Of a stretch of 64,000 nucleotides of DNA, positions 54,452 to 63,485 are shown in pieces; positions within the stretch are counted from its first letter, which is position 1, and each line of letters starts with the position of its first letter. The stretch comes from Lyngbya sp. PCC 8106 (GTDB taxonomy: Bacteria > Cyanobacteriota > Cyanobacteriia > Cyanobacteriales > Microcoleaceae), in assembly GCF_000169095.1 (NCBI RefSeq), contig NZ_AAVU01000014.1:62001-126000 (forward strand), in the 5' to 3' direction. A program made the position numbers and the translations under genes. The notes under the pieces were generated by a model that saw nothing but the letters and a program-made list of their open reading frames with translations, did no database searches and was not told the DNA's origin.

Positions 54452-54694
54452 GGGAACTCTCCAAAAAAGAATAATTTTAAACAGATGTATTGGGAAGTAG
54501 ACCGTTAAGACTGGCTAACTTCTTATGGTTTAAACAATAACCCCATAAAATGACAAGAAAATGACAAGCCTAAATCTTTCTCAATTTTTGATGAAGCTGT
54601 CTTCTCACTTCTTTGAAAAAATTTTTAAATTAAACGATGCAGAACCCTCTGTAGAGCAGTTAGACTGGACTGTTATTGTGATCCGGCTAAATTC

Positions 54695-56194
54695 ATGCTC
54701 GATACTCTCGATCTCAATTTATCTCTCGATAAAGAAACTTATCAGAGCCAGATAGAAAGTTTAATGCAAAAATTGCGATCGCTGCAACAAACCTGTTGGG
54801 AAAAGAAACTCCCGGCTATTATTGTCTTGGAAGGTTGGGCTGTCGCCGGAAAAGGGGCGCTAGTCAAAAAAATGGTCGGCTACATGGACCCGCGAGGATT
54901 TATTGTTCATCCCATTTGGCCGCCAACCCGAGAGGAACGTCGCTATCCGTTTCTGTGGCGATTTTGGCAAAAACTCCCCGCCCAAGGTCAGATAGGCATT
55001 TTTTACCACAGTTGGTATACCCACGTTCTCGAAGACCGACTCTTTGAACGACTTCCTGAAGCTGAAGTGCCGATGGCGATGCGACAAATTAACGCCTTTG
55101 AACGTCAGATGGTCGATGATGGTGTTGTTGTTGCGAAATTTTGGATTCATCTTAGCCAAAAAGAACTCAAGCGCCGCCTCAAAAAAGCCGCCAAAGATGA
55201 GTTAAAAGCGTGGCGAGTTCGTCCTGAAGATTGGCAACAAGAAAAAAATTATGATACCTATTTAGCTTTCGCTGAAGAAATGTTGATTCATACCAGCACA
55301 GGCGCGGCACCTTGGATATTGATCGAAGGCGATAGTCAACGCTATGCTCGGATTAAAGTTCTCTCAGCAATGGTTGCGACCCTCACCGAAGCATTGGATA
55401 GGCTACAGGTTCAGCTTCCCCCCATCAGAACCCCGCTACAAGACCACCTAGACCCCACTGAGCCGAATCCTTTGGGGCAAATCGATTTAACTCATTCTCT
55501 ATCAGAAGACGACTACAAACACAAACTCTCCCAACAACAAGCCCGTTTGGGTAAACTCCAAAGAGAGATTTATGAACAACAAGTTCCGGTGTTGGCTATT
55601 TTTGAAGGGTGGGATGCAGCCGGAAAAGGCGGAGCGATTAAACGGTTAACGGATATTTTAGATCCCCGTAGTTACGAAGTCCAACCCTTTGCCGCCCCGA
55701 CTGACGAGGAGAAAAGCCATCATTATCTTTGGCGGTTTTGGCGAAGTTTACCCTCTGCGGTCAAAATCGGAATTTTTGACCGGAGTTGGTATGGTCGAGT
55801 TTTGGTTGAACGAGTCGAAGGGTTTGCCACCGATGAAGAATGGCGACGGGCCTATCGAGAAATCAATGAATTTGAAGAACAACTGACCCGTGCGGGTTAT
55901 GTGTTGGTGAAGTTTTGGCTACATATCAACTTAGACGAACAACTGAAGCGCTTTCAAGCCCGTCAAGAGAATCCTTTTAAAGAATATAAGCTCACCGATG
56001 AAGATTGGCGTAATCGGGAAAAATGGCCTTTTTATGAAGTGGCGGTTAATCAGATGATTCAACGCACTCATACACCGACAGCACCGTGGACTATTGTGGG
56101 GGCTAATTGTAAATATTCGGCTCGGGTGCAAGTGGTAGAAACAGTTGTAGAAGCCATTCAACGTGAGTTAGAACGTCGCTCCAAACAAAAGTAG
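54695..56194 (+). CDS. pap: Two-domain PPK2 (polyphosphate:AMP phosphotransferase type)
   Basis: The 499-residue protein has two tandem PPK2 domains (about 10-235 and 260-495), the layout of polyphosphate:AMP phosphotransferase, which makes ADP from AMP and polyphosphate. The C-terminal copy is intact: Walker A FEGWDAAGKGG and Walker B DRSWYGRVLVERVEGF. In the N-terminal copy Walker A reads LEGWAVAGKGA (catalytic Asp changed, residues 45-55) and Walker B reads YHSWYTHVLEDRLF (Asp changed to His). Only the second domain should be catalytic, as in other class II PPK2 enzymes. Gene symbol is by family. Confidence 0.88.
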   Translation: MLDTLDLNLSLDKETYQSQIESLMQKLRSLQQTCWEKKLPAIIVLEGWAVAGKGALVKKMVGYMDPRGFIVHPIWPPTREERRYPFLWRFWQKLPAQGQIGIFYHSWYTHVLEDRLFERLPEAEVPMAMRQINAFERQMVDDGVVVAKFWIHLSQKELKRRLKKAAKDELKAWRVRPEDWQQEKNYDTYLAFAEEMLIHTSTGAAPWILIEGDSQRYARIKVLSAMVATLTEALDRLQVQLPPIRTPLQDHLDPTEPNPLGQIDLTHSLSEDDYKHKLSQQQARLGKLQREIYEQQVPVLAIFEGWDAAGKGGAIKRLTDILDPRSYEVQPFAAPTDEEKSHHYLWRFWRSLPSAVKIGIFDRSWYGRVLVERVEGFATDEEWRRAYREINEFEEQLTRAGYVLVKFWLHINLDEQLKRFQARQENPFKEYKLTDEDWRNREKWPFYEVAVNQMIQRTHTPTAPWTIVGANCKYSARVQVVETVVEAIQRELERRSKQK

Positions 56195-56459
56195 TTCGCG
56201 TAGACGGGTGAGGTATTTTAGCTTTTAGATAGAACAATAGTACCATTGCTATAACTGTCGAGGGCTTTCCGCTTCCCTCTTTTTTCTGTAAACTTTAGCC
56301 ATATCCAAATGGAAATTGTGATCGCGGTTGGCCCTCAAAACAGGTAGACTGCATGAGAGAAAACAGAAACTTCTGTTCTCGACCGATTATATTCAGTGGG
56401 ATGGTCTCAAGTTTTCCACAAAACAAACGTCTAAAAACTCATCTTGAACAACAGACAAA

Positions 56460-57446
56460 ATGTTTGTACAACTCACTCGACTTTTATTGTTACTCCTCAT
56501 TGGAACCATCATCTTTAGATTATGGAAACTTTTAGTGAGTAAAGAGGGTAATCTAGTGGGGCGGTTGTGGTTCCTGCTAGCTGTATTTTTATTGCTGATT
56601 GCTTTTACCGCACCCGACAGCCCCATAGGACTCGCGATTTTGAGTCTTTTGTCCGTGTTTATTAAGCCGCTTGGTTTATCAATCTTGTTGTTGATTTTAG
56701 CGGCGACTCAAATTAATAAGGGGGGAATTTCTAGTCCTGGCCCGAACTTGATTTTAACGGCTTTACTGATTTTAATTCTTTCCAGTATGCCGTTTGTGGC
56801 TCAATGGTTGGCTTTTCAATTAGAAAAAACCGCGATTGAAACGGTTCAAACGGATTTATGTTGTGGAGAAAGAGCCGAAGCTATTGTTCTATTGGGTTCG
56901 GGAACGACTGAACCGAAGCTTCCCTATGTTACTCAAGTTCAACTGACTCGAATTGGCGATCGCATTCCCTATGCAGCTAAACTCTATAAAGATGGTTTAG
57001 CTCCGCTGATGATTGTCAGTGCGGGTTCAAGAAATGAATATTTGCAACCCGTTGTCGAAGCAGACTATATCGCTAGATTACTGGTGGGAATGGGGGTTCC
57101 TTCTCGTTCTATTCTCAAAGATACTTCTGAGGGAACGTTGTATGATAGTGCAGTTTCTATTCAACAAATCGCCAAAAAACAAGACTTAGGGCGAGCGATC
57201 ATTTTAGTCACTTCTGGATTAGAAATGCGACGAGCAAGCTTAACGTTTGCCAGTGTAGGCTTTAAAGTGATTCCAGCACCGACTAACTTTTTTGCGTCTC
57301 TCCCAAATGAAAAATACCAGCGACGAGTTTCGGCGAAAGACTTCTTACCCAGTGCTGAAGCTCTTTTGTTAACAACGGATGTAGTAGAAGAATATATCAT
57401 TACATTCTATTACTTTATTCGTGGTTGGTTAGCTCCGAGTATTTGA
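56460..57446 (+). CDS. YdcF/ElyC/SanA family membrane protein (DUF218)
   Basis: The 328-residue protein has three or four N-terminal hydrophobic helices (LTRLLLLLLIGTIIFRL, LVGRLWFLLAVFLLLIAF, GLSILLLILAATQI, LTALLILILSSMPFVAQ). A DUF218 domain follows (about 130-300): EAIVLLGSG, LYKDGLAPLMIVSAG, GVPSRSILKDTSEGTLYDS and AIILVTSGLEMRRA. DUF218 proteins such as ElyC affect peptidoglycan and lipid-carrier use in enterobacteria; its exact reaction is unknown. The domain should face the periplasm or cytoplasm next to the membrane. A 16-bp inverted repeat follows the gene. Confidence 0.85.
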   Translation: MFVQLTRLLLLLLIGTIIFRLWKLLVSKEGNLVGRLWFLLAVFLLLIAFTAPDSPIGLAILSLLSVFIKPLGLSILLLILAATQINKGGISSPGPNLILTALLILILSSMPFVAQWLAFQLEKTAIETVQTDLCCGERAEAIVLLGSGTTEPKLPYVTQVQLTRIGDRIPYAAKLYKDGLAPLMIVSAGSRNEYLQPVVEADYIARLLVGMGVPSRSILKDTSEGTLYDSAVSIQQIAKKQDLGRAIILVTSGLEMRRASLTFASVGFKVIPAPTNFFASLPNEKYQRRVSAKDFLPSAEALLLTTDVVEEYIITFYYFIRGWLAPSI

Positions 57447-57481
57447 GGAATAATCACTCAAAAAACTCCAAGAAATTGAGG

Positions 57482-57583
57482 ATTCACAATTCACAACCCA
57501 GTTAAGTTTTAGACTCAACTACAAATCATAACGTCTGATTCGGATAGTTGGGAGATAGAATCCTCAAGTTGTGAATTGTGAAT
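57482..57583. repeat. 16-bp perfect inverted repeat between convergent genes
   Basis: ATTCACAATTCACAAC (57482-57497) is the exact complement of GTTGTGAATTGTGAAT (57568-57583), separated by 70 bases. It lies between two convergent genes and may act as a two-way terminator or be a non-coding mobile repeat. Confidence 0.8.
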
Positions 57584-57619
57584 TAACTCTAATTTTTCCG
57601 AAATCTTCATTGATCAAAT

Positions 57620-57904
57620 TTAATCATTAGGTTGGGAGAAAGAATTAAAATTCTGGCTAGAGGGATAAAAAGAATTAGGAAAAGGGTTGTCCCCTGTTCC
57701 GACTTTATTTCCCACAAAAAATACTAAAGAAAAGAGTAGAATAAATAAAAACCAAATCGAATCCCATTCCTCAGAAGAATTATAAGAAGAGGATCGTCCT
57801 CTTTCACGAGTCGGTTTGACATCAAATTCAATTTCAATTCGCTTTCCTTGGACAGGGCCAGAGACTCGAAAGCTATCAACTCTAACTTGTTCACGATCTG
57901 ACAT
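57620..57904 (-). CDS. Small membrane protein of 94 residues, unknown
   Basis: I do not recognise a family. The protein has an N-terminal hydrophilic domain (VRVDSFRVSGPVQGKRIEIEF), one strong membrane helix (SIWFLFILLFSLVFFVGN, about residues 49-66) and a short Asn/Ser/Phe-rich tail after it. It lies just after apcE on the same strand, beyond the apcE terminator (58015-58046), so it is probably transcribed separately. The start ATG at 57904 is the only reasonable one. Confidence 0.65.
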   Translation of the reverse strand: MSDREQVRVDSFRVSGPVQGKRIEIEFDVKPTRERGRSSSYNSSEEWDSIWFLFILLFSLVFFVGNKVGTGDNPFPNSFYPSSQNFNSFSQPND

Positions 57905-58014
57905 TGAATTTCCTTGCGCTTCCTAAATAATCACTCAAACTATTTAGTGAATACGGGTTTCCCAAGCGGATCTCCGGATAAGTTTATGAATACAAAAATA
58001 AAATTAATACAAAA

Positions 58015-58046
58015 CTAAAAAAAGCCCCCATTCTATAGAACAGGGG
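58015..58046 (-). terminator. Intrinsic terminator of apcE
   Basis: On the minus strand CCCCTGTTC pairs with GAATGGGGG, with two G-U pairs, around a TATA loop, and is followed by CTTTTTTT (58024-58017). It lies 48 bases after the apcE stop. Confidence 0.85.
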
Positions 58047-58093
58047 AAAAATAATCATCCGCTAAAATTGAGCGATAAACTGAACCGAATTGA

Positions 58094-60859
58094 CTAACTG
58101 CGATCGCTTGTAGCCACAGGCTCAAAACTCGGAATCACAATATCACCATTTTGCTTAGTGAGCTGATTGTACAAGCGTTCAGTATTGGGGAAGTTCGCCG
58201 CAGGTAAAGTCGGGAAACGACGATAAGGAACCGTATCTTCTCCAAACACCTGAGAGTATTCCATACTATTGACCATCGCCCCAATAAACGCTTTCAAGCC
58301 TTGAGAAGCCAAGATTTGGTTATACTTGCGAATTTCCGCTTGGTTTTGAGGCGCCCGACCCAAGAAGTGCTTCGTTCCTAACTCAATCACTTTTGTATTG
58401 GGATAAGGGGTATAGAACTCCCGGATATACAGAGAAGTATTACCCAACGACTCAATAAACTCTTTCACCGTAATTTCTCGGTTTCCAAGCTTACTTTCGA
58501 GGGCGGTAAACTCATTCTTGACCACATAGGGATCAATATCGCGTTCAAACACCTGACGATAAGCCGCTTGAATGAGAATCTTCAACGCCACCTTATCTTC
58601 AGTATTGGTGAGTTTAAACACCTTCGTTTGTTGGCGTCGTAGGCTAACCCCTTGAGAAACACGATTTTGCAGTTCGAGTTCACCTTTTGTATCTTCCGGT
58701 GTACCCAGTTCTACAAATCGAGGTGCTGCGGGTTCTGTCACCGTAATCTGCGGCATTTTCTCCGGTAAAGCACCCGCCCGCATGGTTCGCAGTGAAACAC
58801 CGGCAGGGGTTAAATAACGCTCGTAGGGAACAGTATCTTCCCCAAACGATTCGTTATATTCCGTCGAGTCGATCATAGAATCGACCAAAGCATAAAACCC
58901 TTTCTTGGCGCAAATATCAAAGTAAGAATTGATTTCAGCACGCCCATAGGTCGGTCGCCCTAATAAACGGCGATGAATATATTCAACCGCTTTACAGATA
59001 TAGAGCGATGTCCAATACATCTTACGGAAAGTATCAGACTTGGCTAACATTCTGATAAACTCTCGTACCGTGATGTCACCGTTTTCGAGTTTAATCTCAG
59101 CCACTTTGAGGCGTTGACCTTCGTAAACTTCGCGACCAAACACCTGTAGATAAGCTGCTTTGATCACCGCTTGGGTGGAGCTTTCGGAAAACTTAACGCT
59201 ATTGCCGTTACTGCCGCCCGACCGCTTAAACCGACTGCTGATATAACCGCCCGGAAGCTGATCGAGCTTGAACACTTTCGGCCCTAAGGAACCGGGATTA
59301 TTCGGGCGAGCGGTGGGGTTGCTGAGTTGGTTATCAATTCCGGCCCCATTGCGAATTAAAATTCGACGGGTATCCTTGCTAAAGGGTGCCGGACTATTTT
59401 TGGGGTTACGAGTCTCTTTCGGGAAAATCGCCCCAAACTGAATCTCTAGCGGGTCGTTTCCTTGACCGTAAACGTGTTGATCAGGTAACGGTTGATTGTA
59501 TGCTGCAAACAGCGTCACAAACTGAGGCACCTTGCGGAAGGGCGCACTGTAGTTAAACAGATCAATTTGCGGCCCCCAGTTGCGGCATTCTTGGGCTTCT
59601 TGACCCAATCCTCGTAGATAAGGAACGGTTTCTTCACCGAAGTAGTCGGAATACTCGGTCGAGTCTACCATCGCGTCTACGAGCTTCGCTAAACCACCAG
59701 AAGAGATGATCGCGAAGTATTTGCTAAATTCTTCGGGAGACGATAAACCTCGACCTAAGAAGTGACGCGCCGCGAGTTCGACAACCCGACTATTGACAAA
59801 GGGTTCATAGAACTGTTTGCGATACAGGGGAGATTTACCCAAGCGACGAATAAACTCCTTCATGGAGATTTCGCCATTTTTGACTTTGGATTCCAAGTCA
59901 GAAATACTTTGGCTATAAGCACGGGTAATATCACGCTCAAACACCTGGCGATAGGCGGCTTTGATGATATCTTGTCTTTCGGACGTAGATAAACCGGGCT
60001 TCATCGCAAACTTCTGACGACGTTCAGCCGCGTTGAAGTAAATTTGCGGTAACTCTAAGCCTTGTTGGTCGATACTCGGACGCTGACGGAGTTTGGTGGA
60101 AGGAGTAGCCCCTTGAAACTCAGAAATCAGCACTTCAAAGTATTGCTTGACAATTTCTTGAGCATCTGCGTTTTGCTTGAAGTACCCCACTGAAGCCCGT
60201 CGCATTTCCTGCAACGCCACTAAAGTTGCTGCACTTGAACAAGCGTTTTCAATAATTTCCCGCAGTCCTCGCACGTTAACGGCGATGATATTGGGATCAC
60301 CTGCCACAATGGAATAAGTTAGATAGCGCAGGAACCAACTTAAATCTCGCAGGGATTTTGTCATGTTTCCAGGGCCATAACGAGAAACGTTAATCGGCTG
60401 GAAACCAGGGGGAATAAACACAGCCGGGCCACCACCACCCCCGGCATCAGCAAACAATGACTTTAAGCCGGAGAAAATTCCGCCGCCGCCACTGCCGCCT
60501 TTATTATCAATGTATGAGACGGTTCCTAACTTCATCCCTTCGGCGACGCTCATATCTCCTGCGCCTGCCCCTGCCATTGCCATTTCTGGTTCTTCTGGCT
60601 TTTCGAGGAAGGCTAAAGGAGAACCACCCGTGAAAATCCGGTTCGCCGCACGAGACACGATCAATTCTGAGTTTTGAGTCAGAACCTGAGCAATTTCTAA
60701 ACGCAGCGTCCCTGAGCTAAAGAAAGTTGCCAGTTCACCCAGTTCACCTTTTGCCAAGAAGCGATCTTGTTGCTCGGCTTGAGAAATCGTTGCTATCGGT
60801 AAAGTTTGATAGAGTTGCGGACGTGCAACAGAGCTTCCACCACTTGCTTTAACACTCAT
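58094..60859 (-). CDS. apcE: Phycobilisome core-membrane linker (ApcE, L-CM)
   Basis: ApcE anchors the phycobilisome to the thylakoid, sets the number of core cylinders and is a terminal energy emitter. The 921-residue protein has an N-terminal phycobiliprotein-like domain (about 20-250, interrupted by a Gly/Ala-rich loop) with the probable bilin Cys207 in ENACSSAATLVALQEM. Three linker repeats follow (about 265-405, 555-690 and 765-895; each with AAYxQVFxRD or a close form and a VDSTEY-like motif). Three repeats are the number seen in strains with three-cylinder cores, such as Synechocystis 6803. apcA, apcB and apcC are not adjacent, so the gene is separate from the allophycocyanin operon. 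Confidence 0.97.
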   Translation of the reverse strand: MSVKASGGSSVARPQLYQTLPIATISQAEQQDRFLAKGELGELATFFSSGTLRLEIAQVLTQNSELIVSRAANRIFTGGSPLAFLEKPEEPEMAMAGAGAGDMSVAEGMKLGTVSYIDNKGGSGGGGIFSGLKSLFADAGGGGGPAVFIPPGFQPINVSRYGPGNMTKSLRDLSWFLRYLTYSIVAGDPNIIAVNVRGLREIIENACSSAATLVALQEMRRASVGYFKQNADAQEIVKQYFEVLISEFQGATPSTKLRQRPSIDQQGLELPQIYFNAAERRQKFAMKPGLSTSERQDIIKAAYRQVFERDITRAYSQSISDLESKVKNGEISMKEFIRRLGKSPLYRKQFYEPFVNSRVVELAARHFLGRGLSSPEEFSKYFAIISSGGLAKLVDAMVDSTEYSDYFGEETVPYLRGLGQEAQECRNWGPQIDLFNYSAPFRKVPQFVTLFAAYNQPLPDQHVYGQGNDPLEIQFGAIFPKETRNPKNSPAPFSKDTRRILIRNGAGIDNQLSNPTARPNNPGSLGPKVFKLDQLPGGYISSRFKRSGGSNGNSVKFSESSTQAVIKAAYLQVFGREVYEGQRLKVAEIKLENGDITVREFIRMLAKSDTFRKMYWTSLYICKAVEYIHRRLLGRPTYGRAEINSYFDICAKKGFYALVDSMIDSTEYNESFGEDTVPYERYLTPAGVSLRTMRAGALPEKMPQITVTEPAAPRFVELGTPEDTKGELELQNRVSQGVSLRRQQTKVFKLTNTEDKVALKILIQAAYRQVFERDIDPYVVKNEFTALESKLGNREITVKEFIESLGNTSLYIREFYTPYPNTKVIELGTKHFLGRAPQNQAEIRKYNQILASQGLKAFIGAMVNSMEYSQVFGEDTVPYRRFPTLPAANFPNTERLYNQLTKQNGDIVIPSFEPVATSDRS

Positions 60860-61303
60860 GTGAATCTAATCTGCTCCCTACAATAAAATCGCGACAGTTT
60901 TCAATCTGATGGCCTGCGAACGGTAAACAGACTGGGTAAGCATTTGTATGTGCTGACCTTTTCTGTTGATTACAATCCGTTTTAGCCAAATTGTTCTTTC
61001 AGATTAAAATAATTTGGGTTGATTACTCGGTTTTTGTTAAAAAGCGTATCGAAACTTATTGTATAGATTTAGGAGAAGTTATCTGAGAAAAAAGAATAAG
61101 TTTTATTACAAGGGTTGTTCACGCAGAGGGCAAAGGATGCCGAAATAGCCGCAGTACCGAAGACAATTCACACTTTCGCGCTCTTGGTTAACGGCGATCA
61201 TCCTGCTACAGTTCTCTGTTGTCAACCGATTTCTTGAGATCGATCTTGCACCGTCCGATACCGTCTGATACCGTCTGATACCGTCTGATAAAATTTGTAA
61301 ACT
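60860..61303. other. Divergent region between apcE and the methyltransferase gene
   Basis: It holds the apcE promoter and leader on the left and a four-copy 10-bp repeat on the right (61251-61290). I see no gene; a frame at 61106-61330 on the minus strand has no family features. Confidence 0.5.
61251..61290. repeat. Four tandem copies of a 10-bp unit next to a start codon
   Basis: CCGTCTGATA repeated four times (first copy reads CCGTCCGATA), ending 13 bases before the ATG at 61304. Because it lies in the leader, copy changes would move the promoter relative to the start. Confidence 0.95.
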
Positions 61304-62545
61304 ATGGAAGAGATTAGCACTGCGGTTCAACGACTTTACGATACTTACCCCTTTCCCCCCGATCCATTACTTGACGAACCTCCACCTGGATATAATTGGC
61401 GGTGGTGTTGGCGAGCGGCTTATAATTTTTGTACGGGTCGTACTCCCCCGACAGAAAACATTCGCATTTTAGATGCCGGGTGTGGAACGGGTTCGAGTAC
61501 CGAATATTTGATTGGGCTTAACCCCCAAGCAACTGTTCTGGGAATGGATCTCAGTGAAGGGGCGATCCGAGTCGCAAAAGAACGGACTCAACGATCCGGT
61601 ATCTCGACACCCGGAACTCCGGTGCCTGAATTTCGCAGTTTGAGTTTGTATGATGTGGGTCAACTACCTGGTCAATTTGATCTAATTAATTGTGTCGGAG
61701 TCCTACACCATTTACCCGATCCGGTTCGGGGACTACAGACTTTAGCCTTGAAGTTGGCTCCGGGTGGCTTAATGCACATTTTTGTGTATGCTGAATTGGG
61801 ACGGTGGGAAATTCGTTTGATGCAACAAGCGATCGCCCTGATGCAAAGTAAAGATCGAAATAATTACCAAGCAGGGGTCAAGATCGGCCGTGAGATTTTT
61901 GAAGCACTCCCTCAAGATAACCGTTTGGTTCAGTATGAAGCTCAACGTTGGGCGTTAGAAAATCAACGGGATGAATGTTTTGCCGATATGTATGTTCATC
62001 CTCAAGAAATTGACTACAATATTGAGACATTATTTGAGTTAATTGATGCTTCGGGATTAGAATTTGTGGGATTTTCTAATCGCGGTTATTGGGAGATTGA
62101 GCGTTTATTAGGAACTTCTCCAGACCTGATCGAACGAGTTCAAGGACTCAGCGCACGCGAACGTTACCGCTTAATTGAACTCCTTGATCCCCAAATTACT
62201 CATTATGAGTTTTTCCTGGGTCGTCCTCCGGTAGCGCGATCAAACTGGTCGAATGATCAGAGTTTACTGGCTGCTATTGCTGAATTGAGTCCTTGTATCA
62301 ATGGCTGGCCGAATCAAACTTTATTTGATTATGACTACCAATTGGTACAATTGTCCTCCGAGGAATTTGAATTTATGCAGGCTTGTGAGGTCAATACTGG
62401 ATGGATGCAGTCTGAACAATCTGAAACCTCCAGCCCTCCTCAAAAAACGGTTCAAGAGATTTTGTCTGAAGTCAGACTCGACTTAGAAGGGGTACGTTCC
62501 CTGCGATCGCGACAGCTCATTTTGTTAACTCCGAACCCGTCTTAA
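61304..62545 (+). CDS. Class I SAM-dependent methyltransferase
   Basis: The 413-residue protein starts with a short segment (LYDTYPFPPDPLLDEPPPGY) typical of a cyanobacterial methyltransferase group. SAM motif I, ILDAGCGTGSSTEYLI (about 55-70), follows, then LGMDLSEGAIRVAKERT and CVGVLHHLPDPVRGLQ. The C-terminal 200 residues have no motif I know. The YPFPP start resembles enzymes that act on small molecules or lipids, but the substrate is not known. A four-copy repeat sits directly ahead of the start. Confidence 0.85.
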   Translation: MEEISTAVQRLYDTYPFPPDPLLDEPPPGYNWRWCWRAAYNFCTGRTPPTENIRILDAGCGTGSSTEYLIGLNPQATVLGMDLSEGAIRVAKERTQRSGISTPGTPVPEFRSLSLYDVGQLPGQFDLINCVGVLHHLPDPVRGLQTLALKLAPGGLMHIFVYAELGRWEIRLMQQAIALMQSKDRNNYQAGVKIGREIFEALPQDNRLVQYEAQRWALENQRDECFADMYVHPQEIDYNIETLFELIDASGLEFVGFSNRGYWEIERLLGTSPDLIERVQGLSARERYRLIELLDPQITHYEFFLGRPPVARSNWSNDQSLLAAIAELSPCINGWPNQTLFDYDYQLVQLSSEEFEFMQACEVNTGWMQSEQSETSSPPQKTVQEILSEVRLDLEGVRSLRSRQLILLTPNPS

Positions 62546-62661
62546 TTTGTCTGATCAACTCAGGTTCTTGATAAAAATGTCGGAATTGTTCGGGTGACAG
62601 ACTGTAGATATTTTTACGTTGTTGCCCGAAAACGAGGGCTGATTTCAATTAGAAAATAGCG

Positions 62662-63309
62662 ATGAGAGATCCGATGCAAGAGAATGCTAAACCTGTTGGT
62701 ATTATCGCTGCGATCGCCGCATTATTGATCGCAGTCGGGGGAGGAATTACCTGGTGGACGCTGAGTTATCGCCAAACTCAAGACCCAGATATTTTACCCA
62801 TTCCTGCTCCGAGTCCCAGTGAAACTGTAGAACCTTCCCCTGTACTCCCCCCGCAAACAGGGGAGCCAACCCTCGAAAAAACGGTAGAAATTTACCGAGT
62901 TCAAGATCAAAACGGTCAAATTGCCTGGGTAGCGACTCCGATGACCGTTCAAGTCACAGAAGATAATCCGGCGTTGATCTTAGATGCTGCTTTTAAGGGG
63001 TTATTGGCTCAACCAACGGACGAAAATCGTTTTAGCGAGATTCCTCCCCAAACGGAAGTTTTGAGCGTTGAAGCCAATCCTAGTGAGGTCTATGTAAACC
63101 TTTCGCCGGAGTTCACCACAGGAGGAGGCAGTGCTTCGATGATTGGACGTTTAGGACAGGTGATTTATACCGCAACCAGTCTTAACCCAGAGGCGAAGGT
63201 TTGGATTTCTGTCGCGGGTGAACCTTTGGAAATACTCGGAGGAGAGGGCTTAGAAGTGCCACAACCTGCCACCCGCAAAAGTTTTGAGGCGGAATTTCAA
63301 CTCAATTAA
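62662..63309 (+). CDS. GerMN domain-containing membrane-anchored protein
   Basis: The 215-residue protein has one N-terminal membrane anchor (VGIIAAIAALLIAVGGGITWW), a Pro-rich linker (about 50-70) and a GerMN domain (about 75-200). VEIYRVQDQNGQIAWV, VLSVEANPSEVYVNLSPEFT and SASMIGRLGQVIYTATSLNP are the family pattern. GerMN domains occur in spore germination GerM and in many exported cyanobacterial proteins; they are thought to bind the wall or other proteins. A second ATG five codons on is an alternative start. Confidence 0.85.
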   Translation: MRDPMQENAKPVGIIAAIAALLIAVGGGITWWTLSYRQTQDPDILPIPAPSPSETVEPSPVLPPQTGEPTLEKTVEIYRVQDQNGQIAWVATPMTVQVTEDNPALILDAAFKGLLAQPTDENRFSEIPPQTEVLSVEANPSEVYVNLSPEFTTGGGSASMIGRLGQVIYTATSLNPEAKVWISVAGEPLEILGGEGLEVPQPATRKSFEAEFQLN

Positions 63310-63485
63310 TTTTAGGGATCGGGAGTTTTTTTGTCATTGGTGAGCAATCGCGAAGAATCTTGAATAGACCCTAAGACTCCTCCGTGGTCTGGCAACGCCA
63401 TCGTTTGACTCAGGGTGACAGAAAAAAGGGGGAGATCAGGAGGTCGGGAGGTGTAAGATCTGACATTTTACCTCTTGCCTTCTGA

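Noticed and set aside
61106..61330. 74-codon minus-strand frame upstream of the methyltransferase gene
   Set aside because: It overlaps the repeat and start of the real gene and reads as unstructured sequence.
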